From positions 1 through 6,166 of the forward strand of contig CANKZO010000140.1 in NCBI GenBank assembly GCA_947488485.1: a DNA stretch of 6,166 nucleotides, read 5' to 3'. The notes under the pieces were generated by a model. It was not told the origin of the DNA. It was given only the letters and a program-made list of their open reading frames with translations, and searched no databases. The number at the start of each line of letters is the position of its first letter. Within the stretch, counting starts at the first letter, position 1. The DNA comes from Opitutia bacterium (GTDB lineage: Bacteria; Verrucomicrobiota; Verrucomicrobiae; Opitutales; UBA953). The position numbers were made by a program, and so were the translations under genes. This document shows positions 5,358 through 6,166 of the stretch, piece by piece.

Positions 5358-5410
5358 CCTGCCTATCCCAGTTCCCGCACGCATCTCTGCGCAATCCCTG
5401 GGGTCTAGGC

Positions 5411-5439
5411 ATTATAGCTAGGGTATATCCGCTTCTTCA
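5411..5439 (-). promoter_or_regulatory. Likely promoter of the DUF3800 gene
   Basis: On the minus strand, a perfect -10 box TATAAT (5416-5411) is preceded after 17 bp by TGAAGA (5439-5434), a weak -35 (3 of 6). Transcription would start near 5404, about 20 nt before ATG 5384 or about 47 nt before ATG 5357. The -35 overlaps the left edge of the hairpin at 5437-5466. Confidence 0.5.
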
Positions 5440-5466
5440 CCGCAAGGCGGCGCCACCTTGCGGTGA
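5437..5466. other. Perfect 11-bp inverted repeat between DUF3800 promoter and right RNA element
   Basis: TCACCGCAAGG (5437-5447) and CCTTGCGGTGA (5456-5466) pair perfectly around CGGCGCCA. It lies between the minus-strand promoter and the plus-strand structured element. It could be a transcript hairpin, an operator, or a further stem of the right RNA. There is no counterpart at the left copy, where the gene itself abuts the element. Confidence 0.6.
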
Positions 5467-5475
5467 TCGGCGAAA

Positions 5476-5625
5476 GTTGACCTCCTCGGCTATCCTGACG
5501 GAAGAGCTCCCGAGAGCTCTTGTCACCGAGGAGGGACCTTTCTCATCGGCCTCTCGACCGATGACTAAAGAGTGTCCGATATCCGCTTACACTCAAGCCG
5601 TAAAAGTCCCTAGGACAGCACGTGG
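5476..5625 (+). ncRNA. Candidate structured RNA flanking DUF3800, right copy
   Basis: Core 5481-5534 on the plus strand: CCTCCTCGG, bulge CTATCC, TGAC, bulge GG, AAGAGCTC, loop CCGA, GAGCTCTT, GTCA, CCGAGGAGG. All 21 base pairs are Watson-Crick. It is followed by GGACCTTTCTC, a second hairpin ATCGG-CCTCTCGA-CCGAT (5545-5562) whose loop is conserved in the left copy, a third possible stem AGTGT/ACACT, and CAAGCC...AAAGT (5594-5606). Relative to the left copy the outer stem changes CCGCCCCGG to CCTCCTCGG with matching changes on the other strand, and the upper stem is rewritten with pairing kept. It is oriented away from the DUF3800 gene. The far end (5640-5653) resembles half of a type A REP. 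No promoter is clear. It may be one of the DUF3800-associated RNA motifs. Confidence 0.68.
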
Positions 5626-5660
5626 TACTGTCGCTACCTCGATACAGCTATGTCTCCCCC

Positions 5661-5794
5661 GCCACCCGCCACCCGCCACCCGAAACGAAACATCTCCATC
5701 GACTAACTAGCCCGAGCCCCGGCCCTAGCCCTAGCTCTGCCTCCCACTTTTGCACCTTTGCACAGGAGCACCGCTCCGATTTGCACCTTTGCAC
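5661..5794. repeat. Composite repeat (CCACCCG / CATCGACTAACTAGCCC / TTTGCACC hairpin), copy 2
   Basis: Starts with three tandem GCCACCC units (5661-5681), then CATCTCCATCGACTAACTAG, CCTAGCTCTGCCTCCCAC, TTTGCACC, TTTGCAC, the hairpin GGAGC-ACC-GCTCC (5765-5777), and again TTTGCACC, TTTGCAC. It matches 2732-2851 apart from the extra heptamers and the rewritten hairpin stem. No coding content. Confidence 0.75.
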
Positions 5795-5811
5795 GGTTTC
5801 TTTGCCTCCCT

Positions 5812-5843
5812 TGCCCACGTGTCAACTTGTCAACCGGTCAACT
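5812..5843. repeat. TGTCAACN octamer array
   Basis: Four contiguous octamers: TGCCCACG, TGTCAACT, TGTCAACC, GGTCAACT. It follows TTTGCCTCCCT as at 3004-3014. Here the large palindrome and pyrimidine block that lie between composite repeat and octamers at the second mosaic are absent. Confidence 0.75.
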
Positions 5844-5847
5844 AGTG

Positions 5848-5876
5848 GTTCTTCGGCGCTTCCAGCGCCTCAGAAC
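5848..5876 (-). terminator. Hairpin overlapping the stop codon of the paralogue
   Basis: GTTCT (5848-5852) pairs with AGAAC (5872-5876), and GGCGC (5855-5859) pairs with GCGCC (5865-5869), with a TC/TC internal loop and a TTCCA loop. The minus-strand stop TGA (5872-5870) lies in the structure, as at 3660-3693. No T-run follows, so this is only a possible terminator. Confidence 0.4.
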
Positions 5877-6166
5877 GGCGTCTCCTCCACAAACCCCACC
5901 AAGATCTTCCCCTTCGGCAGGCGGGTGAAGTGCATCATCAGATGCGGGCCGTCCATATCCGGCTTCACCACGATCTGATTCCGCAGGAAGAGCTTCTTGC
6001 CCTCGTACAGGCAGACCTTCGGGTCTGGGTGCTTGATGTTCGCCAGGTGATACTGCGTCTGGGTGTGCCTGTCTTGATCATCGTAGGTGCGCTTGATCGT
6101 CCGGAGCTTGGCCAGGAAATCCAGCGCCTTGCGGACTTCGCGGTAATCCTCGAAGCGCAGGTCATG
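5870..6166 (-). CDS. C-terminal part of an unrecognised-family protein (paralogue of the gene at 3686)
   Basis: The minus strand from the window edge reads 98 residues to TGA at 5870-5872; the start lies beyond 6166. It opens with HDLRFEDYREVRKALDFLAK and contains PKVCLYEGKKLFLR, HLMMHFTRLPKG and the terminal KILVGFVEETPF. These match, at equal length and without gaps, the last 98 residues of the gene at 3686-4447 (39 identities by hand). No start codon is needed in the window because the gene is cut, which makes it easy to miss. Divergence is protein-like: the hydrophobic pattern and the motif PK.CLY.GKKL are kept while charged positions vary. Function unknown. Together with its paralogue it brackets the DUF3800 cassette, all three genes on the minus strand. 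Confidence 0.85.
   Translation of the reverse strand, partial: HDLRFEDYREVRKALDFLAKLRTIKRTYDDQDRHTQTQYHLANIKHPDPKVCLYEGKKLFLRNQIVVKPDMDGPHLMMHFTRLPKGKILVGFVEETPF

Noticed and set aside
5490..5525. Hammerhead ribozyme in the structured element (CTGACGGAAGAG)
   Set aside because: The string superficially recalls CUGANGA...GAAA, but the order of stems and the GAAA and cleavage-site parts do not fit; TGAC pairs with GTCA instead.
4600..5640. Ordinary insertion sequence with terminal inverted repeats
   Set aside because: The inverted elements are internally structured and covarying, no transposase motif is seen in DUF3800, and I find no target-site duplication, so a plain IS call is not supported.
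5294..5710. Plus-strand open frames over 5294-5710 and 5622-5978
   Set aside because: They span the structured element and repeats, have no motifs, and overlap the 5' end of DUF3800 and the paralogue on the other strand.
5965..6165. 66-codon minus-strand open frame at the right edge
   Set aside because: It is a frame-shifted shadow of the real 98-residue partial gene, which lacks a start codon only because the window ends.

Overview
The window is GC-rich bacterial chromosomal DNA. Taxonomy cannot be fixed from it. The Tgt fragment, a stand-alone ORF6N protein and abundant REP-like hairpins would suit a PVC-group (for example Verrucomicrobia) or Acidobacteria-like genome, but that is a low-confidence guess. 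Coding density is low: seven protein genes, two cut by the window edges, are separated by 150-500 bp spacers full of repeats.

Layout: (1) 1-679, minus: N-terminal 226 residues of queuine tRNA-ribosyltransferase (tgt), the only clear housekeeping gene. (2) 693-1157: repeat-rich spacer with octamer arrays, a REP-like hairpin and a large imperfect palindrome. (3) 1167-1952, plus: small orphan P-loop ATPase. (4) 1953-2019: two hairpin repeats in tandem. (5) 2107-2619, minus: ORF6N-domain protein. (6) 2732-3060: second repeat mosaic. (7) 3084-3332, minus: small PGPGW-like membrane protein. (8) 3356-3660: third repeat mosaic. (9) 3686-4447, minus: protein of an unrecognised family. (10) 4600-5625: a cassette with a DUF3800 gene (4743-5357, minus) between two related structured elements in inverted orientation. 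(11) 5661-5846: fourth repeat mosaic. (12) 5870-6166, minus: C-terminal part of a paralogue of gene 9 (39 of 98 residues identical in a gapless hand alignment).

The strongest candidate for an unusual system is the DUF3800 cassette. Both flanking elements fold into the same bulged hairpin. The stems differ in sequence but keep pairing, while the bulges CTATCC and GG are identical, as expected of a conserved RNA. From memory, comparative-genomic screens reported several structured RNA motifs named after DUF3800, so this probably belongs to that poorly understood class. The inverted, outward-facing pair around one gene, itself between two members of an unknown family, is the part worth pursuing.

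The second theme is the repeats. The spacers reuse a limited set of modules in a consistent order: REP-like hairpins with stem covariation, about 125-145 bp palindromes made of CAGGT/ACCTG words, pyrimidine-rich blocks, and strictly 8-bp-phased word arrays such as TGTCAACN. I see no mobile-element transposase, CRISPR array, tRNA or rRNA.
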